A stretch of 60,385 nucleotides of DNA from positions 1 through 60,385 of the forward strand of contig JAZQJB010000115.1 of NCBI GenBank assembly GCA_045541375.1, written 5' to 3'. Below, in pieces: positions 1 to 7,372 of this stretch; within the stretch, counting starts at the first letter, position 1, and every line of letters starts with the position of its first letter. Made by a program: the position numbers and the translations under genes. The stretch comes from CAG-390 sp045541375 (GTDB taxonomy: Bacteria > Bacillota > Clostridia > Oscillospirales > CAG-272). The notes below the pieces were generated by a model. It was not told where the DNA came from. It did not search any database and saw nothing but the letters and a program-made list of their open reading frames with translations.

Positions 1-675
1 CCCGATTCGCCGCAGGGCGATATTCACGAGGACAAAAAGGTTGATTTCGAAATGGCTGTAATGCCCATCCCGCAGTACGACACCGAAAATCCCGTCATGA
101 TCTCGCAGGGCCCGTCGGTCTGCATCTTCAATAAGCCCGACAACGGCGAGGTCCTCGCCTCCTGGCTCTTCGCGCAGTATCTGCTGACGAATGACGTGCA
201 GATCGCGTATGCACAGACCGAGGGCTACGTCCCCGTGACCCTCAAGGCGCAGAACGCGCCCGAATATGTCGATTACCTCTCCCGCGCGGGCGAGGATAAC
301 GATCTTTATTATGACGTCAAGATCAAAGCTACACAAATTACGATCGATTATACCGAAAACTCCTTCGTGACCCCCGTTTTCAACGGCTCGGCGTCGCTTC
401 GTAATGCCGCGGGTCAGCTGATCGAGGAGGTCGCAAAGGGTACAAGGCGAGGCAGAGAGATCGACGCGGAGTTTATCGACGAGCTTTATGGTGAAATGAC
501 CTCGCTTTACCGCCTCGACGGAATCGGCGCGGGAAGCGGCGAGAGAGCTGAACTCGGCGAGCTGCCCCCCACAGCGGTCGCGCTCCTTTCACTAATTGCT
601 GCAGCCTGGGTGTTCATCGGCATCTATCTTTTGGTCCAAGTGCTGAAAAAGAGAAAATATCAAGGAAATACTTGA
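1..675 (+). CDS. Extracellular solute-binding protein, C-terminal part (5' truncated)
   Basis: The reading frame is open from the first base of the window and ends at TGA 673-675, so only the last 224 residues are seen. The composition (MPIPQYDTENPVMISQGPSV, then LASWLFAQYLL and EGYVPV) is typical of the C-terminal lobe of sugar-binding proteins of ABC importers. Seen directly and unusual: after the binding lobe there is a proline/glycine-rich linker and one strong membrane segment (about ALLSLIAAAWVFIGIYLLVQ) followed by a basic tail KKRK. Most family members are held by an N-terminal lipid anchor instead, so this one may be anchored at its C terminus or carry both anchors. The permease genes are not in the window. 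Substrate is unknown. Its stop codon overlaps the -35 box of the next gene. Confidence 0.7.
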   Translation, partial: PDSPQGDIHEDKKVDFEMAVMPIPQYDTENPVMISQGPSVCIFNKPDNGEVLASWLFAQYLLTNDVQIAYAQTEGYVPVTLKAQNAPEYVDYLSRAGEDNDLYYDVKIKATQITIDYTENSFVTPVFNGSASLRNAAGQLIEEVAKGTRRGREIDAEFIDELYGEMTSLYRLDGIGAGSGERAELGELPPTAVALLSLIAAAWVFIGIYLLVQVLKKRKYQGNT

Positions 676-700
676 CATTTGGCAAAATTAGGTGTATAAT
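672..700 (+). promoter_or_regulatory. Sigma-A promoter of the lipoprotein gene
   Basis: A perfect TTGACA at 672-677, a 17-bp spacer and a perfect TATAAT at 695-700 lie upstream of the lipoprotein start at 751. The -35 box overlaps the TGA stop of the preceding gene, so the lipoprotein is transcribed on its own and probably at high level. Confidence 0.9.
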
Positions 701-750
701 GATATCCGTAAAAACTTTATTAAAAATCTTTTACAAAAAGGAGAATTGAA

Positions 751-1446
751 ATGAAAAAGTTTTTAGCAGTACTTATGATCCTTTGCATGGCAGTATCGCT
801 TTTCGCTTGCGCTGAAAAGTTCGATCCCGCTAAGAAGTCCGAGGGCGTTATGACCTATGCCGAGTACGACGCAGCAGCTATGGATGCCGAGGTCGTTATC
901 GAGGCTTACGTTCAGGCTACCCAGTCCTGGTGGGACAACAAGATCACCGCTTACCTTCAGGATCCCGACGGCGCATACTTCTGCTACGAGATGGCATGCT
1001 CCGAGGCTGATGCAGCTAAGCTCGTTCCCGGCACCAAGATCAAGGTTACCGGCTTCAAGGGCGCTTGGGCAGGTGAAGTTGAGATCATGGACGGCAAGTT
1101 CGAGTTCGTTGAGAGCGAAAAGTGGATCGCTGAGGCTACCGACGTTACCGATCTTCTCGGTAAGGACGAGCTCATCAAGCACCAGAACAAGTACGTAACC
1201 TTCAAGGGTCTTACCGTTTCCAAGGTTGAGTACAAGAACGGCGAGCCCGGCGACGACATCTACGTAACCGTATCCAAGGACGGCGCTGAGTACTCCTTCT
1301 GCGTAGAGCGTTACCTCACCGCTCCCGACACCGATGTTTACAAGGCAGTCGGCGAGCTCCAGGCAGGCGACACCGTTGACATCGAAGGCTTCCTCTACTG
1401 GTACGAGGGCGTTAATACTCATATTACCGGTGTAACAAAGAACTGA
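751..1446 (+). CDS. Secreted lipoprotein with OB-fold-like domains
   Basis: 231 residues starting with a type II signal peptide, MKKFLAVLMILCMAVSLFAC, with Cys20 as lipidation site. A good ribosome site AAAGGAG precedes the ATG. The mature protein is acidic and shows two similar stretches (around residues 45-115 and 130-231) with the pattern yvq.t.sww.nk.tayl.d.dG.yf and kyvtf.g.tvskv...Gd.iyvtv, which resemble nucleic-acid/oligosaccharide-binding OB-type beta barrels found in bacterial lipoproteins. No catalytic motif is visible. Codon use is strongly biased to abundant codons (gct, gtt, aag), which together with the consensus promoter suggests high expression. Function unknown; a role at the cell surface is inference from the lipobox. 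Confidence 0.8.
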   Translation: MKKFLAVLMILCMAVSLFACAEKFDPAKKSEGVMTYAEYDAAAMDAEVVIEAYVQATQSWWDNKITAYLQDPDGAYFCYEMACSEADAAKLVPGTKIKVTGFKGAWAGEVEIMDGKFEFVESEKWIAEATDVTDLLGKDELIKHQNKYVTFKGLTVSKVEYKNGEPGDDIYVTVSKDGAEYSFCVERYLTAPDTDVYKAVGELQAGDTVDIEGFLYWYEGVNTHITGVTKN

Positions 1447-1458
1447 TTTTCTTCAGAT

Positions 1459-1490
1459 AAAAACCCGACAGCGATGGCTGTCGGGTTTTT
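1459..1490 (+). terminator. Rho-independent terminator of the lipoprotein gene
   Basis: A 14-bp perfect stem (AAAAACCCGACAGC / GCTGTCGGGTTTTT) with a four-base loop GATG, starting 13 bases after the stop codon. The A- and T-runs let it work in both directions. Confidence 0.93.
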
Positions 1491-1516
1491 AGTGTGCGGA
1501 AAAGATGAAATTGGGA

Positions 1517-1780
1517 TAAATCCGCCTTCGGCGGAATGATAGTTCGCCTTCGGCGAAATGATGATCTCGCTGCGCGAGAATGATGATCTGCCTGCGGCAG
1601 AATGATGATCTGCCTTCGGCAGAATGATAGTCCGCTTCGCGGAATATTAATAGGAAAATTTCCGCCGTGGCGGAAATTCACCTTCATTTCGCGCTTGCGC
1701 GAACTATCATTTCGCCGAAGGCGAACTATCATTCCGCCGAAGGCGGATCATCATTCGAGCGAAGCGAGATATTACTCAAT
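1517..1780. repeat. Palindrome array, AATGATRRT type (nested, two-sided)
   Basis: About twelve perfect small palindromes of 12-17 bases (for example TCCGCCTTCGGCGGA, TCTCGCTGCGCGAGA, TCTGCCTGCGGCAGA) are separated by a fixed spacer. In the left half the spacer reads AATGATAGT or AATGATGAT. After a central hairpin near 1657-1675 (GAAATTTCC-like arms around CGCCGTGGCG) the spacer is its reverse complement, ACTATCATT or ATCATCATT. The whole array is therefore a large inverted arrangement built of small hairpins whose stems all differ in sequence. It lies between the lipoprotein terminator and the 3' end of the GH43 gene and contains no gene. The same type recurs at 30186-30333, 51057-51250 and 58369-58512. 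Confidence 0.9.
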
Positions 1781-2743
1781 CTCTCCCTTCGGCGGCTCAA
1801 TCTCCACCTCATATCCCGTCGGCAGAGTGGGGAGGGGATAGCCGGTTTCGTCAAAGTCGATGCGCTGGATGTTGAAGAAGCGGTGCGCGGGGGTGACGGT
1901 CTCGTTGTGCTCCTTCATGCCGTGGTAGGCGCACCAGACCTCGCTGCCGTCGGGGGAGCGGAAGAAGGAGGCGTGTCCGGGGCCGTAAAGTCCGTTTCCG
2001 TAAACGAAGAAGGGCTTTTCGTGCTTTTTCCAGTTCGCGGCGTCGGTAAGCGAACCGCCCGTGTGCTCGAGAACGCCGAGGCAGTAGTGGTCCGACCAAC
2101 AGCCGTTGGCGGAATAGATGATGAAAAGTCTGCCCTCGCGCTCAAGGAAGAAGGCTCCCTCAACGATCGCATGTCTGCCAACGTAGGGCGGCACAAGCTC
2201 CCAATCGAGCTCGGCACGCGCGATAGTCGCCCAATTCGTGCCGTAGGTATAGGGATTCACGAGGTCGCAGATGTCGAGCACCTGACCGTAAACGGGGTCA
2301 ACGCGGGAGGAGCAGAGGTACTGCACTCCGTCGGGCGCGGTGTAAACGGTGGGGTCGATCGAGAAGATATCGGGGCTCGGCTTGCCGCGGAAGATCCATT
2401 CGCCCTCAAAGGGGTCGTCGGCTGGGCCTTCCATAATGAAAAGACGCTTCTGGCTCGGCTCGGGCTTGATGCGTCCGCTGGTGTAAACGTACCATTTTCC
2501 GTTCGAGCCGCGGTGCATTTCGGGCGCCCAGATGTCGCCCCAGATCCCGTCGCGCTCGCCGTTCGGGGTGTAGAGGATGCGCGAGTCGCCGTCGGTGACG
2601 ATCGATCCCGCGTGACGGCTGCGGAAGAGCTCAAGCTTCGAGCCGCGCGTGAAAAGGGCATAGTAATAACCCGTTTTGGGGTCAAAGGTCATAAAAGGAT
2701 CGGGCGCGTCAAATGGAGAAACGGGGTTGTGGAATTTTTTCAT
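1772..2743 (-). CDS. Glycoside hydrolase family 43-like enzyme
   Basis: 323 residues from the ATG at 2743, which has the ribosome site GAGGTG six bases upstream; a TTG 21 bases earlier would start inside the preceding coding region and is less likely. The sequence has the five-bladed propeller signature of GH43 (arabinofuranosidases, xylosidases, arabinanases): Asp15 in FDAPDPFM (base), Asp130 in FSIDPTVY (pKa modulator) and Glu195 in IVEGAFF (acid), plus WAPEMHRG and GPGHASFFRSPDG. No signal peptide, so it acts in the cytoplasm on imported oligosaccharides, probably arabino- or xylo-oligomers; exact specificity cannot be read. It starts 5 bases after the stop of the ATPase gene and so belongs to that operon. 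Its 3' end runs directly into the palindrome array. Confidence 0.85.
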   Translation of the reverse strand: MKKFHNPVSPFDAPDPFMTFDPKTGYYYALFTRGSKLELFRSRHAGSIVTDGDSRILYTPNGERDGIWGDIWAPEMHRGSNGKWYVYTSGRIKPEPSQKRLFIMEGPADDPFEGEWIFRGKPSPDIFSIDPTVYTAPDGVQYLCSSRVDPVYGQVLDICDLVNPYTYGTNWATIARAELDWELVPPYVGRHAIVEGAFFLEREGRLFIIYSANGCWSDHYCLGVLEHTGGSLTDAANWKKHEKPFFVYGNGLYGPGHASFFRSPDGSEVWCAYHGMKEHNETVTPAHRFFNIQRIDFDETGYPLPTLPTGYEVEIEPPKGEIE

Positions 2744-2748
2744 TACAT

Positions 2749-3969
2749 TCACCTCAAAAGCCAATCTATTGCATTAACGACTTCTATTCCGCCGTAATTG
2801 CCAAGGGTAAAACGGTCAAGAGTTATGACTGTTTTGGGATAATTATCGCTTATGTTTTGCAGCGGAGCCATTTCTCTGTCAAAGGTGGACTTTTCAGTCA
2901 TGGACGCTGTTACCTGATAATATCGGATTTCGTCATTCTTTTTTGCGACAAAATCGATCTCCGTCACACCGACCTTGCCGATATTTACGCTATATCCTCT
3001 GCGAAGCAGTTCAAAAAAGATGATATTTTCAAGCGAAAATCCAAGATCGTATTTTTGTTTTGCAAGCAGATGGCGGCGCAAGCCCAAATCGACGATATAC
3101 ATCTTCTGATTTTTCTTCAAATGCTGTTTGCCGATCACGTCGTAGCGCTCTGCGGGATAAAAGATGTAGGGCTCGACCAAAGCCTCAACATAATCATCAA
3201 CTGTGTTTGGGGAGGTTTTTCTTCCGCTTGACGTCACGTAATCCGCAATGCTTTTTATTGATATGGGACTGCCGATCGAGTTCGCGAGAAATCTTGATAT
3301 ATTTTTGAGGAGCGCCGCGTCGGTTATCTTGCGCTTGTTGGGGTCTTTTTCCTTGCGTTTGGCTCTTTCCTCGACATCCTTGACGATAACGGTGTTATAA
3401 ATGCCTTCAAGATAAGTGTCGATCATTTCGGCATCATTTTCAAGAGATGCAATATAGGGCAGACCGCCGTTTTGCATATATTCCGCAAACAAAGCGTCTT
3501 TGTCGCCGCCCGATTTCAGCTCACAAAATTCGGCAAAGGAAAGCGGAAGCATATTAATTTCTATATATCTTCCCGAAAGAAGCGTGGCAAGCTCCCCCGA
3601 AAGCAGGTATGCATTGGAGCCTGTGATATAAACGTCCACGTTCTTTTTTACGTAAAGACTGTCAACCGCCTTTTGAAAGTTCTCAACCTGCTGAATTTCG
3701 TCAAGAAAAATATATGTCGTCTTGCTCTCGTGCAGCCTTTCCTTGATGAAATTATACAGGGCTTTATAGTCTAAAAGTTCTTCATATTCCAATTCTTCAA
3801 AATTGATCGATATGATCTGATCGTCGGTCACGCCTTGTGTTTTCAAATACTCGCGATAAAGCTCAAGAAGCGTGGATTTTCCGCATCTTCTGATGCCGGT
3901 GATCACCTTGATGACGCTTTTGTCCTTCCACTTTTTCAGTTGATCCAAGTAGCCATGACGTTGTACCAT
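2749..3969 (-). CDS. AAA-type ATPase with DUF4143 C-terminal domain
   Basis: 406 residues. Walker A is GIRRCGKST (residues 25-33), Walker B YIFLDEIQQ (about 86-94) and a sensor-like ITGSNAYLLS follows; the C-terminal half matches the DUF4143 region with a PD-(D/E)XK-like stretch EIDFVAKKNDEIRYYQVTAS. This family is common and scattered in Clostridia and archaea, usually of unknown role and often of mobile or defence-related distribution. Ribosome site AGGAGG (3978-3983 on the complement) fixes the ATG. It is the first gene of an operon with the GH43 gene, which is an odd pairing. Its leader contains a 168-bp miniature element. Confidence 0.85.
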   Translation of the reverse strand: MVQRHGYLDQLKKWKDKSVIKVITGIRRCGKSTLLELYREYLKTQGVTDDQIISINFEELEYEELLDYKALYNFIKERLHESKTTYIFLDEIQQVENFQKAVDSLYVKKNVDVYITGSNAYLLSGELATLLSGRYIEINMLPLSFAEFCELKSGGDKDALFAEYMQNGGLPYIASLENDAEMIDTYLEGIYNTVIVKDVEERAKRKEKDPNKRKITDAALLKNISRFLANSIGSPISIKSIADYVTSSGRKTSPNTVDDYVEALVEPYIFYPAERYDVIGKQHLKKNQKMYIVDLGLRRHLLAKQKYDLGFSLENIIFFELLRRGYSVNIGKVGVTEIDFVAKKNDEIRYYQVTASMTEKSTFDREMAPLQNISDNYPKTVITLDRFTLGNYGGIEVVNAIDWLLR

Positions 3970-3984
3970 ATAGCATACCTCCTA

Positions 3985-4152
3985 TATAGGCAATACCGCA
4001 CAATTCGTGACGGCACACTTGCTTGCATAAATTCCGTCAAGCTGCACAAAATCCCTTGCCAATAGTTTACTATTACCCGCGGAATTTTGTACACCCTGAC
4101 GAAATTTCTGACGGCGCAATTGCACCATCAGAATTGTGCGGTATTGCCTATA
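3985..4152. mobile_element. MITE-like element with TIR AGGCAATACCGCACAATT
   Basis: The ends are TATAGGCAATACCGCACAAT and its reverse complement ATTGTGCGGTATTGCCTATA, giving a 168-bp element flanked by TA. Inside, further inverted similarity continues (GACGGC...CCGTCA, AAATTCCG...CGGAATTT). No open frame. It sits between the promoter (4169-4197) and the ribosome site (3978-3983) of the ATPase gene, so it is transcribed as a long foldback leader. The transposase that would move it is not in the window. Confidence 0.85.
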
Positions 4153-4168
4153 GTTTATTCTGTGCTTA

Positions 4169-4197
4169 ATTATACCATATTATGCCGAAAAAGTCAA
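4169..4197 (-). promoter_or_regulatory. Promoter of the ATPase-GH43 operon
   Basis: On the minus strand TTGACT (4192-4197), 17-bp spacer, TATAAT (4169-4174). It reads toward the ATPase gene through the miniature element. Confidence 0.85.
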
Positions 4198-4198
4198 C

Positions 4199-4262
4199 AC
4201 CCAAATGCCGATTTCGGCATTTGGGTGTAAAAATATAAAGTAAATGCCGATTTCGGCATTTG
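4199..4262 (-). terminator. Twin hairpins downstream of the small-protein gene
   Basis: Two copies of the palindrome AAATGCCGATTTCGGCATTT (about 4203-4222 and 4243-4262) follow the stop of the 71-residue gene on the minus strand. The first is extended by CCC/GGG. The second is close to the stop and could act as terminator; the duplication is unusual. Confidence 0.6.
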
Positions 4263-4268
4263 GCGCAC

Positions 4269-4484
4269 TCATTTACCGCCCAAAAGTCTTTCCTTGGTCT
4301 CCTCGATGCTCTCGCCGTCCTTGGAGAAAACCTTTTCGATGATCTTGTCGTTGACCTTGTTAAATCCGTCAACTGCACCCTTCTCGATCTTCTTGTAACC
4401 GCCGACAACGCCGTCCTCGATCTTCTTGTAGCCCTCGACTACCTTTTCTGCTATCTTTTCGTTTGCTTCAATAAATTTAGACAT
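4269..4484 (-). CDS. Small helical repeat protein (71 aa), Clostridia-conserved
   Basis: 71 residues, almost entirely amphipathic helix with an internal 11-12-residue repeat: VVEGYKKIEDG, VVGGYKKIEKG, AVDGFNKVNDK. It ends SIEETKERLLGGK. Small proteins with this repeat are frequent in gut Clostridia but have no assigned function; the periodicity suggests a coiled-coil or membrane-surface helix. Ribosome site AAGGAGCG lies upstream of the ATG and a TATAAT (4516-4521 region, complement) gives a likely -10. Monocistronic. Confidence 0.8.
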   Translation of the reverse strand: MSKFIEANEKIAEKVVEGYKKIEDGVVGGYKKIEKGAVDGFNKVNDKIIEKVFSKDGESIEETKERLLGGK

Positions 4485-4574
4485 TTTCCTGCGCTCCTTT
4501 GCATTTTGTGCCTATATTATACCGCTCCGATGTTTGCGGTTTTTTTGTGAAATGTTTGAGTTTTATTAAAATGA

Positions 4575-4603
4575 AAAATCCCTTCGAAAAAATAGAAGGG
4601 ATT
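4575..4603 (-). terminator. Terminator of the AEC transporter gene
   Basis: Stem AAATCCCTTC / GAAGGGATTT with a nine-base loop, followed on the minus strand by a T-rich tract. It lies just after the transporter stop at 4611. Confidence 0.8.
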
Positions 4604-4610
4604 TGTTGTT

Positions 4611-5597
4611 TTATTGAAACGGCACCCCGAACAGCGCCACCATAAGGGCGTAGATGAGGGGGATCGTGATGACGCAGAGGGTGTGCGAGATCATTGCCAT
4701 ACTCGCGCCGGTCTCGGGGTTGCCGCCGAAAGCTTCGGGGAAGATGACGGTGTTCAGTCCCAGCGCGGGGGCGGTGGCAAAAAAGGTCAAAAAGAGCACG
4801 TCGTTGCCGATCCCGAGCCCAAACGCGGCGTTCGCGAGCGTTTTAAGGCCGAATGTGAACGACACGATCATCGCGGGCAGCAAGGTGAGCCTCAGCGCGG
4901 TCGCTATGTAGACTTTTTTGTTTTTCAGCATCGAAAGGAAGTCGTATTTCGCGATCGTCACGCCCGCAAGCAGCATCGCCACGGGACCCATGCAGACCTT
5001 GAGCGTGTCGAGCGAGTTTGTCAGAAAGTCCGGAATGTACTTGCCGACGCCGCTAAGCCCGACCGCCATACCAAGAAGCATCGCGATCGTGGGTGCATTG
5101 AGCAAACGCCGCCACGAGCCGCCCTTTTTTTCATTGCTCGGCGTCATAACGCTGATGCCCCAGGAGTAGATCATAAGCTGGATCGGAAGGCAGTAGAGCT
5201 TGTAATAGGAAAGCGCCACCTCGCCAAACAGCGCAAGCACGATGGGGTCGCCCATATATCCGCTGTTCGCGAACGCAAGGGCATAGTGATAGACCCCGCG
5301 CTCGGCGCCTTTTTCCTTGACGAAATAGCGGGCGAGAAAGATCGATATTCCCACGGCAAGCAGAACGCCGAAGGATGAGAGAATGATATTGATAAAATGC
5401 TCGCCGATCGAATCGACCGTGCAAAAGTATGCCATTGTGGTAAAATTGAGCGCGGGACAGAAGATCCAGGTCTCCATTTTAGCCATGACCTTGCCCGACC
5501 CCTCGGGCAGGATCCTGCACTTGCTGAGTATGAATCCAAGCGCAATGCAGGCAAACAGCGTCAGCATCGGCGTCAGCGTAGCGGTAAAGGTTGTCAT
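4611..5597 (-). CDS. AEC family (auxin efflux carrier-like) transporter
   Basis: 328 residues, about ten hydrophobic segments, opening with MTTFTATLTPMLTLFACIALGFIL and containing the family features ARYFVKEKGAERGVYHYALAFANSGYMGDP (residues about 88-118) and PALGLNTVIFPEAFGGNPETGASMAMISH near the end. AEC carriers in Firmicutes export or import small carboxylates (malate, related acids); the substrate here is not readable. A weak ribosome site GAGG precedes the ATG. It is transcribed alone on the minus strand with its own terminator. Confidence 0.88.
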   Translation of the reverse strand: MTTFTATLTPMLTLFACIALGFILSKCRILPEGSGKVMAKMETWIFCPALNFTTMAYFCTVDSIGEHFINIILSSFGVLLAVGISIFLARYFVKEKGAERGVYHYALAFANSGYMGDPIVLALFGEVALSYYKLYCLPIQLMIYSWGISVMTPSNEKKGGSWRRLLNAPTIAMLLGMAVGLSGVGKYIPDFLTNSLDTLKVCMGPVAMLLAGVTIAKYDFLSMLKNKKVYIATALRLTLLPAMIVSFTFGLKTLANAAFGLGIGNDVLFLTFFATAPALGLNTVIFPEAFGGNPETGASMAMISHTLCVITIPLIYALMVALFGVPFQ

Positions 5598-5633
5598 TGT
5601 TGTGCCTCGAAAAATAAATTATTCATCAGTTTA

Positions 5634-7205
5634 TTATGAATTTGGCTGATCGGGACCGATATACTCATCCTTTTCAAACCATCCGATTTGTTTGGTGCCG
5701 TCGGGCAGGGTCATCACGCCTTTTCCGTGGCGGTAACCCATGTCGTGTTCGCCTTCGTAGCGGCTGCCGTCGGGAAGCTCCCACACGCCCTTGCCGTGAA
5801 CAAGACCGTCCGGACTCAGCCCGCCCTTGTAAACGCCGCCGTCGCTGAAATACTTTTCTCCCTCGCCGACGATCACTCCGTCGGCATAAGTGCAGATAAT
5901 GCGTGTGCCATCGGCAAGGGTCCAGACACCCTTACCCTGCTTTTTGTCGTTTTCATAGAGTCCTTCGTAAACATCACCGTTTTTTAAGCGCAAGATGCCC
6001 TGCCCGTGACGTTTTCCGTTCACGAATTCTCCTTCAAAGTCGTGCTTGGAGTGGGAATATTTGACGTGACCGTGCAGTTTACCAAACTGCCACTCGCCTT
6101 CACAGCGCGTTCCCTTTGAATTGAACATAATGCCGTAGCCATGCCGCAGATCGTTTTTCCATTCGCCTTCGTAATGGCGACCGTCATCCCAATCCGCTAC
6201 GCCGTAGCCTTCCCACAAGCCCTCGCGGAATCCGCCCTCGTAACGGTATTTGACGTATTCCCGCTTGCCTTCGCCGGTGAAGTAGAATTGGCTGCCGGGT
6301 TTGGGAGCTTTTTTGTTAAAGAGCAGTCTGCCGTTCAGCCAAAGGCCGCGGTATTTATTGCCGCTCGCGTCGGTGTAGGTACCCCAGCCGGTAAAATCGC
6401 CTTTGATGCGGGTACCGACGTAGGATTCACCGTTTGGCCAGGTCGTCACGCCTTTTCCGTGTATAAGATCTTTTCGCCACTCGCCGTCGTATGTGGAAAA
6501 GTCGTGATTACGTATGACACCCTTGCCCCATCTACCGTCTTTTTTCCACTCGCCTTCATAGCGGCTGCCGTTGTCGTAGGTGTAGACTCCGTAGCCGCTG
6601 CGCACGTCTTTTGCGAACGCGCCCTCATAATGATCTCCGTCAGGCCAGTCAAATACGCCTTGCCCGCCTTTTTCGCCGTTGAGAAATTCACCTTCATAGC
6701 GGCTACCGTCGCCGTAAGTGACCGTCCCTTGACCCTGCAGCAGGTCATCCACGAACTTGCCCTGATAACAGGTGCCGTCCTCGGTTGTATAGGTACCGCT
6801 CCCGCCCCGCAGATCATTGCACCAATAGCCGGTGTAGACTGCGCCGTCGGGGAATCGCATGGTTCCGTATCCGTGACGCTTGCCGTCCGAGTAGCTTCCT
6901 TCGTATGTAGTGCCGTCGGGCCATCTTTGAGAGCCCTTGCCGTTGGGTTGGTCGTTACTAAACTCGCATTCGAGGCGGTGTCCGTCCGGGTTTTCAAAAA
7001 CGGTATGTCCGTGAATCGTGCCGAAGTAGTAGCTTGTGACCATAAGACTGCCGTCGGGGAATTTGATCGTCATCTTGCCGTGGGGGATGCCTTCGCGCCA
7101 TTCTCCGTCATAAACTACACCGTCGCGGTTCTCCCATCTGACAGAACCGTTGAGGGGACCGCAGTCGTCCGCTGCCGGGTCATTGGATTTTCTGATACGG
7201 GACAT
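5634..7205 (-). CDS. MORN-repeat protein (about 20 repeats)
   Basis: 523 residues from the ATG at 7205. Two ATGs are close together; AGGAGG (7214-7219, complement) is 8 bases from this one and only 2 from the one at 7211, so this start is preferred. Nearly the whole protein is made of 22-24-residue MORN units of the form G.Y.GEW.ngkrHGqGv...pdG (for example RYEGEWKKDGRWGKGV, HYEGEWKNDLRHGYGI, VYEGLYENDKKQGKGV). No signal peptide or membrane segment. MORN sheets act as scaffolds or lipid-proximal binding surfaces; a specific role cannot be inferred. A break in regularity near residues 300-330 (LLFNKKAPKPGSQFYF) may separate two blocks. Monocistronic with a consensus-like promoter. Confidence 0.88.
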   Translation of the reverse strand: MSRIRKSNDPAADDCGPLNGSVRWENRDGVVYDGEWREGIPHGKMTIKFPDGSLMVTSYYFGTIHGHTVFENPDGHRLECEFSNDQPNGKGSQRWPDGTTYEGSYSDGKRHGYGTMRFPDGAVYTGYWCNDLRGGSGTYTTEDGTCYQGKFVDDLLQGQGTVTYGDGSRYEGEFLNGEKGGQGVFDWPDGDHYEGAFAKDVRSGYGVYTYDNGSRYEGEWKKDGRWGKGVIRNHDFSTYDGEWRKDLIHGKGVTTWPNGESYVGTRIKGDFTGWGTYTDASGNKYRGLWLNGRLLFNKKAPKPGSQFYFTGEGKREYVKYRYEGGFREGLWEGYGVADWDDGRHYEGEWKNDLRHGYGIMFNSKGTRCEGEWQFGKLHGHVKYSHSKHDFEGEFVNGKRHGQGILRLKNGDVYEGLYENDKKQGKGVWTLADGTRIICTYADGVIVGEGEKYFSDGGVYKGGLSPDGLVHGKGVWELPDGSRYEGEHDMGYRHGKGVMTLPDGTKQIGWFEKDEYIGPDQPNS

Positions 7206-7236
7206 AGACATTTCCTCCTTGCAAAATACTATCTTT

Positions 7237-7265
7237 ATTTTATCATAAAGCCCCGGCAAAGTCAA
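7237..7265 (-). promoter_or_regulatory. Promoter of the MORN-repeat gene
   Basis: Minus strand TTGACT (7260-7265), 17-bp spacer, TAAAAT (7237-7242), 18 bases before the ribosome site. Confidence 0.8.
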
Positions 7266-7310
7266 TATGCGGTACCGAAATAATAAAGTGTAGTGTTTTC
7301 CCAAAAAGAC

Positions 7311-7339
7311 TTTACATAATCGGTTTGCTATGATATAAT
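7311..7339 (+). promoter_or_regulatory. Promoter of the URO-D-like gene
   Basis: TTTACA (7311-7316), 17-bp spacer, TATAAT (7334-7339). It is back to back with the MORN gene promoter, forming a short divergent control region. Confidence 0.85.
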
Positions 7340-7372
7340 TAATTAGAAGAATTACCGATAGGAGTTTTTGCT

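Noticed and set aside
1517..1780. CRISPR array
   Set aside because: Units are palindromes of differing sequence with a constant short spacer; a CRISPR would have constant repeats and unique spacers, and no cas gene is present.
1667..2797. Long plus-strand frame opposite the GH43 gene
   Set aside because: It mirrors the codons of the real gene, has no ribosome site and encodes no recognisable protein; it exists because of GC-rich third positions on the other strand.
6141..7283. Plus-strand frame of 380 codons opposite the MORN gene
   Set aside because: Apparent hydrophobic repeat is the antisense of MORN repeats; no start signal.
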